Source: an uncultured Duganella sp. (GTDB lineage Bacteria; Pseudomonadota; Gammaproteobacteria; Burkholderiales; Burkholderiaceae). From it: a stretch of 29,811 nucleotides of DNA. Both the position numbers and the translations under genes were made by a program. The notes beneath the pieces are model-generated. The model had not been told where the DNA came from and did not search any database. It saw nothing but the letters and a program-made list of their open reading frames with translations. Numbering within the stretch: the first letter of the stretch is position 1; the number at the start of each line of letters is the position of its first letter. The DNA lies in NCBI GenBank assembly GCA_946482635.1, contig CAMLSG010000044.1, forward strand, positions 1 to 29,811. Reading direction: 5' to 3'. Below, piece by piece: positions 16,569-25,672 of the stretch.

Positions 16569-17912
16569 TTAGTTGGAGGAGCGGCGCAGCGTATCTGGCG
16601 TGAAGTTCGACGGATCGAGCTTTACGCCAAATTTGATCGGCTTCTCCTGGTTGGAGATGCCGGACAGCAGGTAGCGGCGTGCCTGCAGGTCGTAGAACAC
16701 TTCGTAGGCGAAGTAGTGGGTCAGCGCATCGTAGTACTGGATGCCGCCGATTTCGTGCACGCGCCACAATTCGCCGCGGCCGTCGTAGGAATCGGTGTGC
16801 AGTACTTCCCAGCTATCCTCGTCCACGTAGAACACTCGCTTGGCGTAGATGTGGCGCTTGTCCTTCTTCAGGGTCGCTTCCACCACCCACACACGGTGCG
16901 GCTCGTAGCGCACGAAGTCCTGGTTGATATGGCCAGGGCGCACGATGTCGGCATACTTGATCGACTTGTTGGTGATCTTGTAGTTGTTGTAGGAGACCAG
17001 CATCTCCTTCTTGCCCACCAGCTTCCAGTCGTAGCGGTCAGGCGCGCCGTTGAAACCGTCGTAGTCGTCGGTGGTGCGCAAGCCGTCCGCGCCCTGCCCC
17101 GGCGAATCGTAGGCCACGTTCGGCGCGCGCAGCACGCGGCGCTGGCCAGGGTTGTAGGTCCAGGCCAGGCGCGACTCCTTCACCTGGTCCATCGGGTCCA
17201 CCACCAGCAGCGCGTCGCCGGCCACCGAGGACGGGCCGGTCAGGGTCGCCATGTAGTACACCAGGCGGTTCGGCTCGGGGTTGGGCATGCCCTGCGCGAA
17301 CGCCACCTTCTCGGTGCGGGTCACCGGCGTGAAGGCGCCGTTGGTCTGCACCGGGAATTCGGCGGTGTAGCGCTCGATGGTGCCGCCGCGGTAGCGCATC
17401 AGGTGGTTCCAGATCACCTCGACGCCGGTTTTCGGGATCGGGAACGGCACCGTGGTCTTGGCGGTGCCGGTCACGCCGTTGCCGCCGCCGGTCAGCTCGG
17501 CCTTGGACGCTTCCGCCTTGATGTTGTCGTACACCGCCTGCGGGTAGCCGGCCGTGCGGTAGCTCTTGTAGACATTCATCTTGTAGCTCGGGTAGCGCTT
17601 CAGCATCTCCATCTGCCCCGGCGCCAGCATGTCCTTGTACTTGTCCATGTTGGCGGCCGTGATGGTGTACTGCGCCGCTTCGTTCGGCAGCGGGTCGGCA
17701 TAGCCGTTCTTGCTGTCGAAGCCGGCCGGCGCCTTGGTGATGCCGCCGGTCCAGGCCGGGATGGTGCCGGCCTTGTTGCCCTCCTTCTCCGCGCCAACCG
17801 GCGTCAGGTCCTTGCCCAGGCGGTCCACATCGGCCTGCGGCAGGCCGGCCAGGGCGCTGCCCGCGATGCACGCCAGCGCTGCGGCCAGCAAGCTTTGCTT
17901 CATCATCTTCAT
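16569..17912 (-). CDS. DUF1329 family periplasmic protein
   Basis: A 447-residue protein with an N-terminal signal peptide (cleavage around SALA, residue 22). The mature start, DVDRLGKDLTPVGAEK followed by NKAGTIPAWTGG, is the hallmark of DUF1329. Later motifs such as RRVLRAPNVAYDSPG and ending Y-F-A-Y-E-V-F-Y-D also fit. The family is thought to have a LolA/LolB-like fold and so to bind lipid-like ligands in the periplasm; that comes from family knowledge. It follows the DUF1302 gene by 22 bp, the normal pairing of these two families. GGAGACAC lies exactly four bases before the ATG. Confidence 0.93.
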   Translation of the reverse strand: MKMMKQSLLAAALACIAGSALAGLPQADVDRLGKDLTPVGAEKEGNKAGTIPAWTGGITKAPAGFDSKNGYADPLPNEAAQYTITAANMDKYKDMLAPGQMEMLKRYPSYKMNVYKSYRTAGYPQAVYDNIKAEASKAELTGGGNGVTGTAKTTVPFPIPKTGVEVIWNHLMRYRGGTIERYTAEFPVQTNGAFTPVTRTEKVAFAQGMPNPEPNRLVYYMATLTGPSSVAGDALLVVDPMDQVKESRLAWTYNPGQRRVLRAPNVAYDSPGQGADGLRTTDDYDGFNGAPDRYDWKLVGKKEMLVSYNNYKITNKSIKYADIVRPGHINQDFVRYEPHRVWVVEATLKKDKRHIYAKRVFYVDEDSWEVLHTDSYDGRGELWRVHEIGGIQYYDALTHYFAYEVFYDLQARRYLLSGISNQEKPIKFGVKLDPSNFTPDTLRRSSN

Positions 17913-17934
17913 CTACGTGTCTCCTGTGTCTTTA

Positions 17935-19866
17935 TTAGAAGTTGGCGCCGATCACGAACTGCATGTTGTCGCGGTCGTGGAACTGGTCGTACTTGGCGCT
18001 CTTGTTGTAGCTGGTGTAGCTGATGTCCGCGTAGTAGCGGTTGTTGTAGTCCGCGCGCAGGCCGATGGAGCGGGTCTGGCGGTCTTCCACGAACAGGTTG
18101 TCGGCCGCATAGCCTTTCACGTCATGCGCGAAGTACAGGCGCGGCTTGAAGTTGATGCCGGCCACCACGTTCGGGAACAGCATCTCGGCCGACAGGCGGT
18201 AGCCCCAGGCGCTGCTGGTGGCATAGCCTTCGTTCTCGCAGTACGACTTGTTGGGCTGGATGCCGGCCGGGCCGCAGGTGCCGCCCAGGGCCGCGGTCGG
18301 GCCGAAGTTGTACATGAAGCCGCGCACATAGCGGGTGCTGGTGTTCGGATCGCCGATGCCGCTCCACTTCTGCCCCGCCACTTCGCCCAGCAGGGTCAGC
18401 GAATCGGCGCCCAGCACCTGCGGGATCTGGCGGATGAAGGAGACCTGGGCCTGGGTCTTGTCCTTGCGGTCGTAGCCGTGGATCACGGTGCCGGTCGGTA
18501 CCGCCGGGTTGCGCGCAATGACGGCCAGTTGCGCCTGCGGGCCGATGCCCAGCGCGGTGCCGACCAGCAGGTCGATCGCGTTGATCTGCACCGGGATGTC
18601 CTTGGTGCGCGACACTTCGCCAAACAGCGAGAAGCCGCCCACTTCGGTGGCCGCCGACAGGCCCAGGGTCTTCACGTTTTCGCCGCTGTAGTCCCACACG
18701 ATATTCCCGGCCGGCAGCACGCCCAAGGTGCCCAGGGCCGGCGCCAGCGACGGCACGGCCTTGACCAGCTGCGCCAGGCGGCCCGACCACACCGACGGCA
18801 GCGCCGACGGCTGCTTGACTACCGACACGATCGGCGAGTGGCTGTGGTAGCGCGCGAAGTAGACGCCGAAGTCGGTGGCAATGGCGTCGGCAAAGTAGTG
18901 GCTCGAGAGGCCGAACTGGCCCGATTTCTTCGGACGGATCTTTTCCGCCGTGGTCATGCGGAAGTTGAGCGGCATGCTGCGCGACAGGCCGAGCGACGCC
19001 AGCACCGGATCCAGCGCGGCCGGCAGCGCGGCCAGGAACGGCGCGCCGTTGTACTGGCCCTGGTCGTTCAGCTTGGTGCCGTCGCCAAACAGCACGGTGC
19101 CGTTGTTGCAGTTGAGCGAGTCGGCCGCCGACCAGTAGGTACCGCAGCCGTCCACCACGTTCTGGCGCCAGCCCAGGTTGTAGAACGCTTCGACCGACAC
19201 GCCGTTGCCCAGGCCCAGGTTGGCCATCAGGGCCGGCTGCGGGCGCAGGATTTCCTTGACCTGCGCGCCGGGGCGGCGCGCGGCGCTGGTGTCGAAGGCG
19301 CCCATCGCGTTAATGCCCGGCACGAACAGCGACTCGCCCCAGTTGATCACCTGGTTGCCCAGCTTGGCGCTCAGGGCCTTGCCGCCCAGGTCCCAGTTGG
19401 CAAACACATAGGCGTCGGCCAGCGCCACGCCGTCAAAGGTGGACAGCTGGTCGAAGCCGGTGTCGCTCAGTTCCGTGTTCGGCTTGTAGCCGTTGTTGAA
19501 GTGCCCGTGCGGCATCTCGCGCCCCTTCAGGACCCGGTCGTACCAGGCGAAGCTGCGCACGAACATGCCGTAGGTATCGCCTTTCAGTTCCAGTTCGCCG
19601 GTCAGCTTGCCGACGGTGGAATAGGCATCGTGCTTCTTGAAGTTCAGGTTGCCGTCGTCGGCGCCGGCGCCTGCCGTGCCGCCATTCGGTACGGAGATCA
19701 GGTTCTTGTCCGCATCCTTCATGCGGATGCTGGTGCCGACCGACATGTTCAGGGACCAGCGGCCTTCCAGGCCATTGTCGGTGGTGAAGGTATCTGCGTG
19801 CGCCAGTGGGGTTGCCAGCGCCGCCGCCACGGCAAGCGCCATGATACGGTTGTACTTCCTCGTCAT
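17935..19866 (-). CDS. DUF1302 family outer-membrane protein
   Basis: A 643-residue protein with a signal peptide (cleavage after AHA, about residue 24). Its body is rich in alternating beta strands, Gly, Asn and aromatic residues, and the C-terminus ends in a terminal phenylalanine (FVIGANF), the usual signature for outer-membrane barrel insertion. Motifs such as GKALSAKLGNQVINWGESLFVPGINAM match DUF1302. Members are believed to be outer-membrane channels or receptors for hydrophobic substrates. It lies between the acyl-CoA ligase (31 bp) and DUF1329 (22 bp) genes. GGAGACAC stands exactly four bases before the ATG. Confidence 0.93.
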   Translation of the reverse strand: MTRKYNRIMALAVAAALATPLAHADTFTTDNGLEGRWSLNMSVGTSIRMKDADKNLISVPNGGTAGAGADDGNLNFKKHDAYSTVGKLTGELELKGDTYGMFVRSFAWYDRVLKGREMPHGHFNNGYKPNTELSDTGFDQLSTFDGVALADAYVFANWDLGGKALSAKLGNQVINWGESLFVPGINAMGAFDTSAARRPGAQVKEILRPQPALMANLGLGNGVSVEAFYNLGWRQNVVDGCGTYWSAADSLNCNNGTVLFGDGTKLNDQGQYNGAPFLAALPAALDPVLASLGLSRSMPLNFRMTTAEKIRPKKSGQFGLSSHYFADAIATDFGVYFARYHSHSPIVSVVKQPSALPSVWSGRLAQLVKAVPSLAPALGTLGVLPAGNIVWDYSGENVKTLGLSAATEVGGFSLFGEVSRTKDIPVQINAIDLLVGTALGIGPQAQLAVIARNPAVPTGTVIHGYDRKDKTQAQVSFIRQIPQVLGADSLTLLGEVAGQKWSGIGDPNTSTRYVRGFMYNFGPTAALGGTCGPAGIQPNKSYCENEGYATSSAWGYRLSAEMLFPNVVAGINFKPRLYFAHDVKGYAADNLFVEDRQTRSIGLRADYNNRYYADISYTSYNKSAKYDQFHDRDNMQFVIGANF

Positions 19867-19897
19867 CCTTGTGTCTCCTAATGGTTTTTACAGCTTT

Positions 19898-21529
19898 TTA
19901 TACAGGCTTATTTAACTGCTTGAACTCCTCACGCAACTTCATCTTCTGCACTTTGCCGTTGGCGGAATACGGAAGCTCGCTGACGAAAACCACCTCGTCG
20001 GGAAGCCACCATCTGGCTACGCGGCTGGCAAGGTAGCCTAACACTTCATCGCGTGTGGGGGAACTGCCATGACGCGGAACGACCACCAGCAGCGGGCGTT
20101 CCTGCCATTTCTCATGCGGGATGCCGATCACCGCGGCGGCCATCACATCGGGGTGGCCCATCACTGCGTTCTCGACATCGATCGATGAAATCCATTCGCC
20201 GCCGGACTTGATCACGTCCTTGGCGCGGTCGGTGATCTGGAGATAGCCGTCGCTGTCGATGTTGGCGATGTCGCCGGTATCGAAGTAGCCTTCCTCGTCC
20301 AGCACCGAGGCATCGCTGCCGTAGTAGGCCGACAGGATCCACGGGCCGCGCACCATCAGGCGTCCCGTCGCCACGCCGTCGTGCGGCAGGCGCCGGCCGT
20401 CTTCGTCCTTCAGCGCCAGCTCGACGCCGCACACCGGCCGCCCCTGGCGCGCCTGCACGCGCAGCTTTTCTTCGTCGCTGGCGTTGTCGTGCGATTGCAA
20501 CAGCGAGCACACGGTGCCCAGCGGCGACATCTCCGTCATGCCCCAGGCCTGCATCAGGGTCGCGCCCAAGGTGTTGCGGCAGCGCGTGAACATCACCGGC
20601 GGAATCGCCGAGCCGCCGCACAGCATGCGCTCGAGGCAAAGCTCCTGCAGCGCCGGGCGCGCTTCGCTGTCGATATGGTTGAGCAAGCCGAGCCAGACGG
20701 TCGGCACGCCCAGCGCCATGGTCACCCGTTCATCGCGCAGCAATTCGTAAATGCTCTTGCCGTCCAGCGCGGGGCCGGGCAGCACCAGCTTGGCGCCGCT
20801 CATGGCGCCGGCGTACGGCATGCCCCAGGCGTTCACATGGAACAGCGGCACCACCACCAGGCAGCTGTCGCGGTGCGAAATGGCGGCACTGCCCGCAGCG
20901 CACAAGCCCATCGAATGCAGGTAGGCCGAGCGGTGCGAATACAGCACGCCTTTCGGGTTGCCGGTGGTGCCGGAGGTGTAGCACAGCGCCGACGCCGTGC
21001 GCTCATCGAACTGCGGCCAGGCGTAATCCTCGCTGGCGCCTTGCACCAGCTCTTCGTAGCACAGGGTGCCCGCCGGCAGGCCTGGCGGCATGTGCGCGCG
21101 GTCCGTCATGCAGACGAATGCCTTCACGCCTGCAAGCTGCGGCGCCAGCGCGGCCACCAATGGCGCGAACGTGATGTCGAAGAACAGCACCTGGTCCTGC
21201 GCGTGGTTGACTATGTACGCCACCTGCTCCGGGAACAGGCGCGGGTTGATGGTGTTCAGCACCGCGCCCATGCCCGACACGGCGAAGTACAGCTCCATGT
21301 GGCGGTGCGTATTCCAGGCCAGCGTGCCGACCCGCTCGCCCATGCCCACGCCCAGCGCCAGCAGCGCATTGGCCATGCGCCGCGCGCGGCGCTCCACCTC
21401 GCCATAGCTGCTGCGGTGCAGCGCGCCTTCGCAAGTGCGCGACACGATCTCGGCGCGCGGATGCACGCGGCGCGCGTGCTCGATCATCGAGGAAATCAGC
21501 AGCGGCTGGTCCTGCATCAAGGCTTGCAT
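19898..21529 (-). CDS. AMP-binding acyl-CoA ligase (FadD-type)
   Basis: A 543-residue member of the adenylate-forming superfamily, which activates a carboxylic acid with ATP and joins it to CoA. The P-loop [11 protein letters not shown] is at 184-194, FDTGD at 416-420, the hinge region KSGGEWIS at 441-448, and the C-terminal catalytic lysine is K526 in SANGKVQKM. The sequence resembles medium/long-chain fatty-acid-CoA ligases; the chain length or ring structure of the substrate cannot be read. It starts 11 bp after the aldehyde dehydrogenase stop, with only a weak GGA ribosome site, so translation may be coupled. It would take the acid made by that dehydrogenase. Confidence 0.92.
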   Translation of the reverse strand: MQALMQDQPLLISSMIEHARRVHPRAEIVSRTCEGALHRSSYGEVERRARRMANALLALGVGMGERVGTLAWNTHRHMELYFAVSGMGAVLNTINPRLFPEQVAYIVNHAQDQVLFFDITFAPLVAALAPQLAGVKAFVCMTDRAHMPPGLPAGTLCYEELVQGASEDYAWPQFDERTASALCYTSGTTGNPKGVLYSHRSAYLHSMGLCAAGSAAISHRDSCLVVVPLFHVNAWGMPYAGAMSGAKLVLPGPALDGKSIYELLRDERVTMALGVPTVWLGLLNHIDSEARPALQELCLERMLCGGSAIPPVMFTRCRNTLGATLMQAWGMTEMSPLGTVCSLLQSHDNASDEEKLRVQARQGRPVCGVELALKDEDGRRLPHDGVATGRLMVRGPWILSAYYGSDASVLDEEGYFDTGDIANIDSDGYLQITDRAKDVIKSGGEWISSIDVENAVMGHPDVMAAAVIGIPHEKWQERPLLVVVPRHGSSPTRDEVLGYLASRVARWWLPDEVVFVSELPYSANGKVQKMKLREEFKQLNKPV

Positions 21530-21540
21530 GATTCAATCCA

Positions 21541-22986
21541 TTACATATGGCGTTTCAGGAAGCCGGCCAGCGTGTCGAACACGCGGCCATACGGCGGGCG
21601 GAACAGGCCGAAGCCGTTCAGGCGCGCCTGGCGGTAGATCGGCTTCTGTTTGGAGAACGCCAGGAAGCCATGCTCGCCGTGGTAGGCGCCGGTGCCGCTG
21701 GCTCCCACGCCGCCAAAGGGCAGGTTTTCCTGCGCCGCATGCCACAGCGCGTCGTTGATCGTCACGCCGCCGGAGATGGTCGAATGCAGCACCTTGGTGC
21801 AGTTGCGGCGCTCCCTGCCGAACCAGTACAGCGCCAGCGGGCGCTCGCGCTGGTTGATGAAAGCGATGGCTTGCTGCAGCGTGTCGTACGGCACCACCGG
21901 CAGTAGCGGGCCGAAGATCTCTTCGCGCATCACCGCCATCTCCGGCGTCACGTCCAGCAGCAGCACCGGCGCCATGCGCCGCTCTCCAGCCTGCCCCGCT
22001 TCGGCACCGCCCAGCCGTACCACCCGCGCGCCCTGCTCTTCCGCCTCGCGCACCAGCTTCTCCAGCCGCAGGAAATGACGTTCGCTGATGATGCTGGTGT
22101 ATTGCGCGTTGCCGGCAAACTGCGGGTACATCGCCGTCGCCGCCGCCCCCACTTCGCGCACGAATTCCTCGACCCGCGCGCGCGGCACCAGCGCATAGTC
22201 GGGCGCCACGCAGGTCTGGCCGGCATTGAACAATTTGCCGAAGGCCAGGCGCGGCGCCGCCTCCGCCAGGTCGCAGCTTTCATCGATGATGGCGGGCGAT
22301 TTGCCGCCCAGTTCCAGGGTCACCGGCGTCAGGTTGTGCGCCGCAGCGACAGCCACCTGGCGCCCCACGGCGGTGGAGCCGGTGAAGATCAGGTGGTCGA
22401 AGGGCAGCGCGGCGAAATCGCGGCTGACCTCCACGCCGCCCTCCACCACGGCCAGTTCGGCCGGGGCGAAGTACTGCGCCGCCAGTTGCGCCAGCAGGCG
22501 CGAAAAGGCCGGCGTCAATTCGCTCGGCTTGATCATCACGCGGTTGCCGGCTGCCAGCGCCGCCGCCGCCGGCACCAGCGCCAGCTGGCAAGGGTAATTC
22601 CACGGCACGATGTTGCCGATCACGCCCAGCGGCTGCGGCATGATCCGGCTCGAGCCGGGCAGCATGTGCAGCGGCGTCGCCACGCGGCGCGGCCGCATCC
22701 AGCGCGCCAGCTTGCGGCGCTGCTGGCGGATCGCCGACAGCACGATGAACAATTCGGTCAGCACCATCTCCTGCCGCGCGCGCCCGCCGAAGTCGGCGTT
22801 GATGGCGTCCAGGATGGCGGGCTCGTTATCGGCCACCATCGCATACAGCCGGCCAAGCCGCTCGCGCCGCACGGCCGCCGCCGGCACCATGTCGGCATTG
22901 AAAGCGGCCCGCTGCATCTCCAGCACGTCGGCCAGCATGGGCATGCCCGCCCCTACGACGGCAGGGTCGAATTCCTGAACTTTCAT
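21541..22986 (-). CDS. calB: Coniferyl-aldehyde-dehydrogenase-like ALDH
   Basis: A 481-residue NAD(P)-dependent aldehyde dehydrogenase. Visible residues are the PWNYP loop with N130, FTGSTAVG (201-208) for cofactor, glutamate E225 in LELGGKSP, and the catalytic cysteine C259 in NAGQTCVAPDY. The shorter N-terminus and motifs such as MPQPLGVIGNIVPWNYP are typical of the coniferyl aldehyde dehydrogenase group (CalB), many of which actually oxidise fatty or other hydrophobic aldehydes, so the substrate is open. The frame stays open far upstream, but ATG 22986 with GGAGACAC four bases before it gives the normal family length. It is the first gene of the six-gene operon and divergent from the LysR gene. 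Confidence 0.88.
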   Translation of the reverse strand: MKVQEFDPAVVGAGMPMLADVLEMQRAAFNADMVPAAAVRRERLGRLYAMVADNEPAILDAINADFGGRARQEMVLTELFIVLSAIRQQRRKLARWMRPRRVATPLHMLPGSSRIMPQPLGVIGNIVPWNYPCQLALVPAAAALAAGNRVMIKPSELTPAFSRLLAQLAAQYFAPAELAVVEGGVEVSRDFAALPFDHLIFTGSTAVGRQVAVAAAHNLTPVTLELGGKSPAIIDESCDLAEAAPRLAFGKLFNAGQTCVAPDYALVPRARVEEFVREVGAAATAMYPQFAGNAQYTSIISERHFLRLEKLVREAEEQGARVVRLGGAEAGQAGERRMAPVLLLDVTPEMAVMREEIFGPLLPVVPYDTLQQAIAFINQRERPLALYWFGRERRNCTKVLHSTISGGVTINDALWHAAQENLPFGGVGASGTGAYHGEHGFLAFSKQKPIYRQARLNGFGLFRPPYGRVFDTLAGFLKRHM

Positions 22987-23035
22987 CACAGTGTCTCCAG
23001 TTGCGCCGCGTTTTATTAACGCTGTCGTTGAAGCG

Positions 23036-23092
23036 AGTATGTGTTTGACACTACTATTCGTCCAATGCATTGTATTTATCCGCACAATGCAT
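23036..23092. promoter_or_regulatory. Divergent promoter region with 28-bp inverted repeat (LysR operator candidate)
   Basis: ATGCATTGT (23065-23073), 10 bp, then ACAATGCAT (23084-23092) form a perfect 9-bp-arm inverted repeat. On the minus strand TTGGAC (23065-23060), 18 bp and CATACT (23041-23036) make a plausible promoter for the ALDH operon, placing the repeat immediately upstream of and touching its -35 box, the usual place for a LysR activator. TTGACA (23045-23050) on the plus strand may be the -35 of the LysR gene, which would then be covered by the same repeat. Confidence 0.6.
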
Positions 23093-23115
23093 ATTCCGCA
23101 TACAAGGGGTTTTCC

Positions 23116-24039
23116 ATGGATTTCAAGCGCTTGCGTTACGCCCTGGCCGTCGCCGACGAAGGCAATTTCGTGCGGGCGGCCGAGAAGGTCAGCATCAGCC
23201 AGCCAGCCCTGTCGCGCGCCGTGCAAACCCTGGAGGAAGAGCTGGGCTTCCTGCTGTTTGACCGCGGCAACCGCAACGTGGCCGTGACGGTGGCCGGCGC
23301 CGCCTTCTTCAACCACGCGCGCCGTTTGCTGTTTGATGTACGCAACATGGAACACGATTTGTCGCTGTTGCGAAATGGCGACAGCGGCCACGTGGCCTTC
23401 GGCATCGGCCCCCTGCATTCGGGCGCCCTGCTGCCGCGCATGCTGCGCCAGGTGCGCGCCGACCAGCCGGGCATCAGCCTGTCGGTCACCATCAACACCT
23501 CGACCTACCTGCTGGACCACCTGCGCGGCGAGGAAATGGAATTTTTCATGTCCGACGTGCGCCTGATCGAACCGGCCGAAGACCTGATCATCACCCACGA
23601 ATGCCGGCAATACGGCGGCATCTACTGCCGCCCCGGCCATCCGCTGCTGGGGCGCGGCGACGTCACCCCGCCCGAGCTGCTGCCCTATGGCATGGCGGCG
23701 CCCACCATTCCCGAAGTGCTGATGACGCAGATGAACAAGCTGTTCCGCCTGCCGCCCGGGCGCGACCTGCCCATCATGCTCAGCTGCGACAGCGTGCACA
23801 CCCTGGTCGACGTGGTGGCGGAAAGCGATTTGCTGCTGATTTCCAGCCATGCGGCGCTGGCCGAGGCGGCTGCGGAAGGACGGCTGGAGCAGGTGCAGGT
23901 GCCGCTACCGCCGCTGTGGGCCGATATCGCCACCATCCGCCTGCGCGGGCGCACCCTGTCGCCCGGCGCGCAGCGCGTGCTGCAGGCGGCGCGCGAAATC
24001 CTGGCGCAACTGGCCGGCACCGAAATGCCGCGCCAATAG
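23116..24039 (+). CDS. LysR family transcriptional regulator
   Basis: A 307-residue LTTR. The N-terminal winged helix-turn-helix (about 1-60) includes NFVRAAEKVSISQPALSRAVQTLEEELGFLLFDR, followed by the linker helix and a periplasmic-binding-protein-like effector domain from about 90 (HVAFGIGPLHSGALLPRML). ATG 23116 preceded by AAGGGG gives the standard N-terminus; an in-frame GTG 75 bases upstream would run through the inverted repeat and is rejected. It is divergent from the ALDH/acyl-CoA ligase/DUF1302 operon with 129 bp between, the classic arrangement for a regulator and its target. Effector unknown; possibly the transported compound or a breakdown product. Confidence 0.93.
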   Translation: MDFKRLRYALAVADEGNFVRAAEKVSISQPALSRAVQTLEEELGFLLFDRGNRNVAVTVAGAAFFNHARRLLFDVRNMEHDLSLLRNGDSGHVAFGIGPLHSGALLPRMLRQVRADQPGISLSVTINTSTYLLDHLRGEEMEFFMSDVRLIEPAEDLIITHECRQYGGIYCRPGHPLLGRGDVTPPELLPYGMAAPTIPEVLMTQMNKLFRLPPGRDLPIMLSCDSVHTLVDVVAESDLLLISSHAALAEAAAEGRLEQVQVPLPPLWADIATIRLRGRTLSPGAQRVLQAAREILAQLAGTEMPRQ

Positions 24040-24052
24040 GCCGCCGGCGGCT

Positions 24053-24730
24053 TCAGGCCGCAGCCGCGCGCAGCGCCTCCACGTCGCACACTTCGATCTG
24101 GCCGTAGCGCAGCGCAATCGCGCCTGCACTGGCCAGCGCCTGCAGTTCCTTGTTCAGGGTGGTGCGCCCCACGCCCAGCATCATGGCGATGTGGTCCTGC
24201 GAAGCGGTAATGGTGGTGCGTGCGCTGGCCGCCTGGGTCAGGTCGCCATGCGCCATCATCAGCAGGCGCCGCGCCAGGCGCGTTCGGGTGCTGTGCATTG
24301 CCATGTCTGCAATCAGGCCGAAGGCCGCGTGCAGGCGCTCCGCTTCCAGCCGCGCCATGGCGTTGGCAAACACCACGTCCTGCATCAGGGTCGCGAAGCG
24401 TTCGGCGCTGACGGCCAGAAGTTCGCTGTCCTGATGCGCCGTCGCCGTGGCGCTGCGCGGCAGGCCAGCCAGCAGCGCCGTCTCGCCGAACCAGTTGCCC
24501 GCTTCGGCCATGGTCACGATGGCCTCGTTGCCGTCCGCATGCATGACCGACAGGCGCACGGCGCCGCGCACCACGCCCCACAGCCCGTCCTGCGCCCCGG
24601 ACGCCCGGCTCCCCTGCAGGTAAAGCACCTCGCCCTGCGCCAGGCGCACGCTGCGCGTCGCGGCCAGCAATGCCCTGGCCTGCGCCTCCGGCAGGCGGGC
24701 GAACCAGGGGTTGTTGAAAAATATCTGCAT
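24053..24730 (-). CDS. Crp/Fnr family transcriptional regulator
   Basis: A 225-residue regulator with an N-terminal cyclic-nucleotide-type beta roll. It has the phosphate-binding-cassette-like stretch FGETALLAGLPRSATA (81-96), a dimer helix (about 110-140), and a winged helix-turn-helix at about 172-203 (SQDHIAMMLGVGRTTLNKELQAL). It has one cysteine only (C215), so it is not an iron-sulfur FNR. The cassette resembles cNMP binders, but binding is unproven. ATG 24730 is chosen; a GTG 48 bases upstream is possible but has no ribosome site. It is divergent from the hydroxylase/SDR pair across 84 bp that contain GAATTG twice (24745-24750, 24755-24760), and convergent with the LysR gene with a 13-bp gap centred on the palindrome GCCGCCGGCGGC. 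Confidence 0.9.
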   Translation of the reverse strand: MQIFFNNPWFARLPEAQARALLAATRSVRLAQGEVLYLQGSRASGAQDGLWGVVRGAVRLSVMHADGNEAIVTMAEAGNWFGETALLAGLPRSATATAHQDSELLAVSAERFATLMQDVVFANAMARLEAERLHAAFGLIADMAMHSTRTRLARRLLMMAHGDLTQAASARTTITASQDHIAMMLGVGRTTLNKELQALASAGAIALRYGQIEVCDVEALRAAAA

Positions 24731-24814
24731 GCAAAAAAAGTCCTGAATTGCACGGAATTGAACAATCTTCGCCGGCACGGCCCGGCATCATGGTTGCCAA
24801 AGGAGACCAGCCAG

Positions 24815-25672
24815 ATGGACAACAACATGATGTATTTGCTGCTCGCACTGTTGATCGCGGGCCTCGGCACGGCGGAAATCGTGAGCCGCCGCTATCGCGA
24901 CACGGTGCACGCCAGCGCCAATGATACAGCGCTCGAAGTAGGCATGACAGTCAGCCTGTTGCTGATTACCCAGCCGCTGATCCTGTTCCTCGCCAACGCG
25001 CTTGGCCAGTGGCTGGCGCCCGGCATGCGCGATGCCTGGGCCGGGCTGCCGTGGTGGGCCTGGGCCGGACTGCTGCTGGTGGGCGACGACATGACGCAGT
25101 ACTGGTGGCACCGCATCTCGCATTCCCCGCTGCTGTGGCCCCTGCACCGCGCGCACCATTCGGCTGCCTATATGAGCATCCGCATCACCTACCGCAACAA
25201 CTTCTTTTACTACCTGATGATGCCGGGCATCTGGTTTGCCGGCGCCATGGTCTACCTGGGCTGCGGCTGGATGTATTTCGCCTACGTCGTGGTCAAGCAG
25301 GCGGTCATCCTCGGCGCGCACTGCGCCTGGGCCTGGGATGAGCCGCTGTACAAGGTGCGCGCGCTGCGCCCGCTGATGTGGATCGTGGAGCGCACCATCT
25401 CCACCCCGGCCACGCACCGCGCCCACCACGCCATCACCAATGCCGACGGCATCGGCCATTACAAGGGCAACTTCGGCAACCTGCTGTTCTTCTGGGACGT
25501 ACTGTTCGGCACCGCCCACATCACGCGCCGCTACCCGGCCCAATACGGGCTGCGCGATGACCAGCTTTTTGGCGCCGAACGCTGGGACAGGCAGATGTTC
25601 TACCCCCTGCTGCAATCGAAGCGCGAATACAGTGCCCTGAAATTCGGCGGAAAGATCTACAGCGATGAATAA
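24815..25672 (+). CDS. Sterol desaturase / fatty acid hydroxylase family membrane enzyme
   Basis: A 285-residue integral membrane protein of the fatty acid hydroxylase superfamily, which uses a di-iron centre and O2 to hydroxylate or desaturate lipids. The histidine clusters are visible: HRISH (99-103), HRAHH (111-115) and HRAHH (201-205), with extra histidines at H169 and H215. Hydrophobic helices lie near 5-22, 42-62, 78-92, 130-150 and 152-168. The real start is ATG 24815 with AGGAGA 8-13 bases upstream. It overlaps the following SDR gene by 8 bp, so the two are probably made together and may act on one substrate. The substrate (fatty acid, sterol-like or carotenoid) is not known. Confidence 0.92.
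   Translation: MDNNMMYLLLALLIAGLGTAEIVSRRYRDTVHASANDTALEVGMTVSLLLITQPLILFLANALGQWLAPGMRDAWAGLPWWAWAGLLLVGDDMTQYWWHRISHSPLLWPLHRAHHSAAYMSIRITYRNNFFYYLMMPGIWFAGAMVYLGCGWMYFAYVVVKQAVILGAHCAWAWDEPLYKVRALRPLMWIVERTISTPATHRAHHAITNADGIGHYKGNFGNLLFFWDVLFGTAHITRRYPAQYGLRDDQLFGAERWDRQMFYPLLQSKREYSALKFGGKIYSDE

Noticed and set aside
17710..19881. 723-codon plus-strand open frame opposite the DUF1302 gene
   Set aside because: Antisense shadow; the minus strand encodes a protein with signal peptide, barrel pattern and terminal Phe.
22987..23850. Upstream extension of the aldehyde dehydrogenase frame
   Set aside because: It runs antisense through the LysR gene and the operator region; the ATG at 22986 with its ribosome site gives normal ALDH length.
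23849..24814. Upstream extension of the hydroxylase frame
   Set aside because: Overlaps the LysR and Crp genes in shadow frames; ATG 24815 has a clear AGGAGA site and the family's usual N-terminus.
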